A stretch of DNA of 64,000 nt. It comes from Aphodosoma sp045126975. Its GTDB lineage: Bacteria; Bacteroidota; Bacteroidia; Bacteroidales; Paludibacteraceae. Location of the stretch: positions 1 through 64,000 of the forward strand of contig JBGVPL010000007.1 in the NCBI GenBank assembly GCA_045126975.1, read 5' to 3'. How positions within the stretch are numbered: the stretch's first letter is position 1; each line of letters opens with the position of its first letter. The notes under the pieces are model-generated. The model worked only from the letters and a program-made list of their open reading frames with translations, ran no database searches and was not told the DNA's origin. Of the stretch, positions 62,926-64,000 are shown in pieces. The translations under genes and the position numbers were made by a program.

Positions 62926-63618
62926 ATGATTTATTCTCACGAAGTAGAACACATGTGTGTTGTTGCTAAAGGAGCAAATCACGAATCGGCTCCAATTCCT
63001 CAAGAAGGAAAATGGACTCGCGCGAAAGAGATTAAAGACATCAATGGTCTTACTCACGGTATTGGTTGGTGTGCTCCAAAACAAGGTGCTTGTAAATTGA
63101 CTCTCAACGTAAAAGAAGGTATTATCCAAGAAGCACTTGTAGAAACTATTGGTTGTTCAGGTATGACTCACTCTGCTGCTATGGCATCAGAAATTCTTCC
63201 TGGCAAAACTCTCCTCGAAGCATTGAATACTGACTTGGTTTGCGACGCTATCAACACAGCTATGCGCGAACTCTTCCTCCAAATAGTATATGGCCGTACA
63301 CAATCTGCTTTCTCAGAAGGTGGTTTGCCAATCGGTGCTGGTCTTGAAGATTTGGGTAAAGGTCTTCGTTCACAAGTAGGTACTATGTTTGGTACTTTGG
63401 CTAAAGGTACTCGTTTCCTCGAAATGGCTGAAGGTTATTGTACTCGTATGGCTCTTGATGCAGACAACGAAGTTATCGGTTATGAGTTCATCCACCTTGG
63501 CAAATTCATGGATATGGTGAAAAAAGGCGTAGATGCTAACGAAGCTTTGGAAAAAGCTAAAGGTACTTATGGCCGTTTTAAAGATGCAGTTAAATATATT
63601 GACCCACGTAACGAATAA
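62926..63618 (+). CDS. IscU-like iron-sulfur cluster scaffold protein
   Basis: This 230-residue protein belongs to a NifU/IscU-like scaffold group that occurs next to GGGtGRT proteins in Bacteroidota and Clostridia. Visible features are 'GWCAPKQGACKLTLNVKEG' and 'ETIGCSGMTHSAAMASEIL', whose Cys in 'IGCSGMTHS' is the usual ligand position of IscU-like proteins; 'GKTLLEAL' and 'VCDAIN' follow. The C-terminal extension (~150-230) is particular to this group. Codons are strongly C-ending, as in gcvH, suggesting high expression. It shares a promoter and is 19 bases from the next gene, so the two are surely an operon. The exact partner is unknown. Confidence 0.85.
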   Translation: MIYSHEVEHMCVVAKGANHESAPIPQEGKWTRAKEIKDINGLTHGIGWCAPKQGACKLTLNVKEGIIQEALVETIGCSGMTHSAAMASEILPGKTLLEALNTDLVCDAINTAMRELFLQIVYGRTQSAFSEGGLPIGAGLEDLGKGLRSQVGTMFGTLAKGTRFLEMAEGYCTRMALDADNEVIGYEFIHLGKFMDMVKKGVDANEALEKAKGTYGRFKDAVKYIDPRNE

Positions 63619-63622
63619 TATT

Positions 63623-63630
63623 AGGAGGAG
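63623..63630 (+). promoter_or_regulatory. Strong Shine-Dalgarno site before the GGGtGRT gene
   Basis: AGGAGGAG stands 7 bases before the ATG at 63638. Strong anti-16S matches are rare in Bacteroidota, whose genes mostly have A-rich leaders, so this one is notable and fixes the start. Confidence 0.7.
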
Positions 63631-63637
63631 ATAAATT

Positions 63638-64000
63638 ATGGCTAAACACGAAGTAAAATTTGAATCACAATCACGCCGTATCGATAATATCCTCAAAGTA
63701 TTGAACGGCTATGGTATCGCTTCTATCGAAGAGGCAGAAGCTATTTGCGACGCAAAAGGTATTGATCCATATAAAATGTGTGAAGAAACACAACCAATCT
63801 GTTTTGAAAATGCAAAATGGGCTTACGTAGTAGGTGCTGCTATTGCTATCAAAAAAGGTTGCACTAACGCTGCTGATGCTGCTGAAGCAATTGGCGAAGG
63901 TTTGCAAGCATTCTGTATCGCAGGTTCAGTTGCTGACGACCGTAAAGTAGGTATTGGTCACGGTAACCTCGCAGCTCGTCTTCTCCGCGAAGAAACAAAA
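63638..64000 (+). CDS. GGGtGRT protein, N-terminal part (runs past window end)
   Basis: The first 121 codons are visible: MAKHEVKFESQSRRIDNILK, 'GYGIASIEEAEAICDAKGID', 'QPICFENAKWAYVVGAAIAI', 'GCTNAADAAEAIGEG', 'VADDRKVGIGHGNLAARLL'. This is the N-terminus of the GGGtGRT family, a conserved protein of ~330 residues that typically lies beside the IscU-like scaffold; its name-giving motif would be downstream of the window. Its role is not established; a function in Fe-S metabolism is inferred from context. Codon use is highly optimised. Confidence 0.88.
   Translation, partial: MAKHEVKFESQSRRIDNILKVLNGYGIASIEEAEAICDAKGIDPYKMCEETQPICFENAKWAYVVGAAIAIKKGCTNAADAAEAIGEGLQAFCIAGSVADDRKVGIGHGNLAARLLREETK

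Overview
The window looks like a stretch of a low-GC Bacteroidota chromosome, most likely order Bacteroidales. The evidence is the promoters of the TAnnTTTG type, several with a TTG about 19-20 bases upstream; the near absence of Shine-Dalgarno sequences; type IX secretion (T9SS) components together with many proteins carrying C-terminal sorting domains; an Omp28-like protein; and numerous lipoproteins. Naming a genus would be a guess.

Layout. (1) 1-4.0 kb: the end of an unrecognised membrane-anchored protein, then a compact locus that looks like an uncharacterised RiPP (ribosomally made, modified peptide) system. It has a radical SAM/SPASM maturase with an N-terminal PqqD-like region, an unlisted 34-codon peptide gene, a 61-codon gene and a degenerate kinase-like protein. 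(2) 4.0-5.7 kb: a small minus-strand accessory island with a phage/plasmid replication initiator-like gene, a NUMOD3-like small protein and several stem-loops. (3) 5.7-11.2 kb: minus-strand housekeeping genes (Mrp/ApbC, SppA, a hotdog thioesterase, an O-methyltransferase, an M16 peptidase). (4) 11.4-13.6 kb: three minus-strand exported proteins, preceded by a strongly structured RNA with its own promoter and terminator. (5) 14.0-15.4 kb: an AAA/DUF4143 ATPase behind three tandem 32-33-bp repeats. (6) 15.5-19.8 kb: PorW/SprE and PorX, both T9SS factors. (7) 19.9-25.9 kb: MurF, a Rieske-like lipoprotein, GcvH, HtpG and an LplT-like transporter broken by one stop codon. (8) 26.0-60.5 kb: an Omp28-like protein and SecA, then an array of T9SS-type surface proteins, two of them about 3000 residues, organised as two duplicated modules. 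(9) 60.6-64.0 kb: an MnmC-like methyltransferase, a PmbA/TldE-like protein, an IscU-like scaffold and the start of a GGGtGRT protein.

How it fits together: SecA would move the large adhesin-like proteins into the periplasm by their signal peptides, and PorW and PorX belong to the T9SS that carries proteins with such sorting domains across the outer membrane. Export machinery and its likely cargo therefore share this window.

Most unusual at genome level: short repeat families (oligomers of aactctcaa-, gaggagtta-, acaatgcac-, tactcgc- and ctagata-type, a 28-bp palindrome, a two-hairpin element) fill intergenic gaps and also lie in frame inside housekeeping genes (murF, sppA, the M16 peptidase, the Rieske protein, the mnmC-like gene, porW and the LplT-like gene). 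No tRNA, rRNA, CRISPR array or insertion sequence was recognised.
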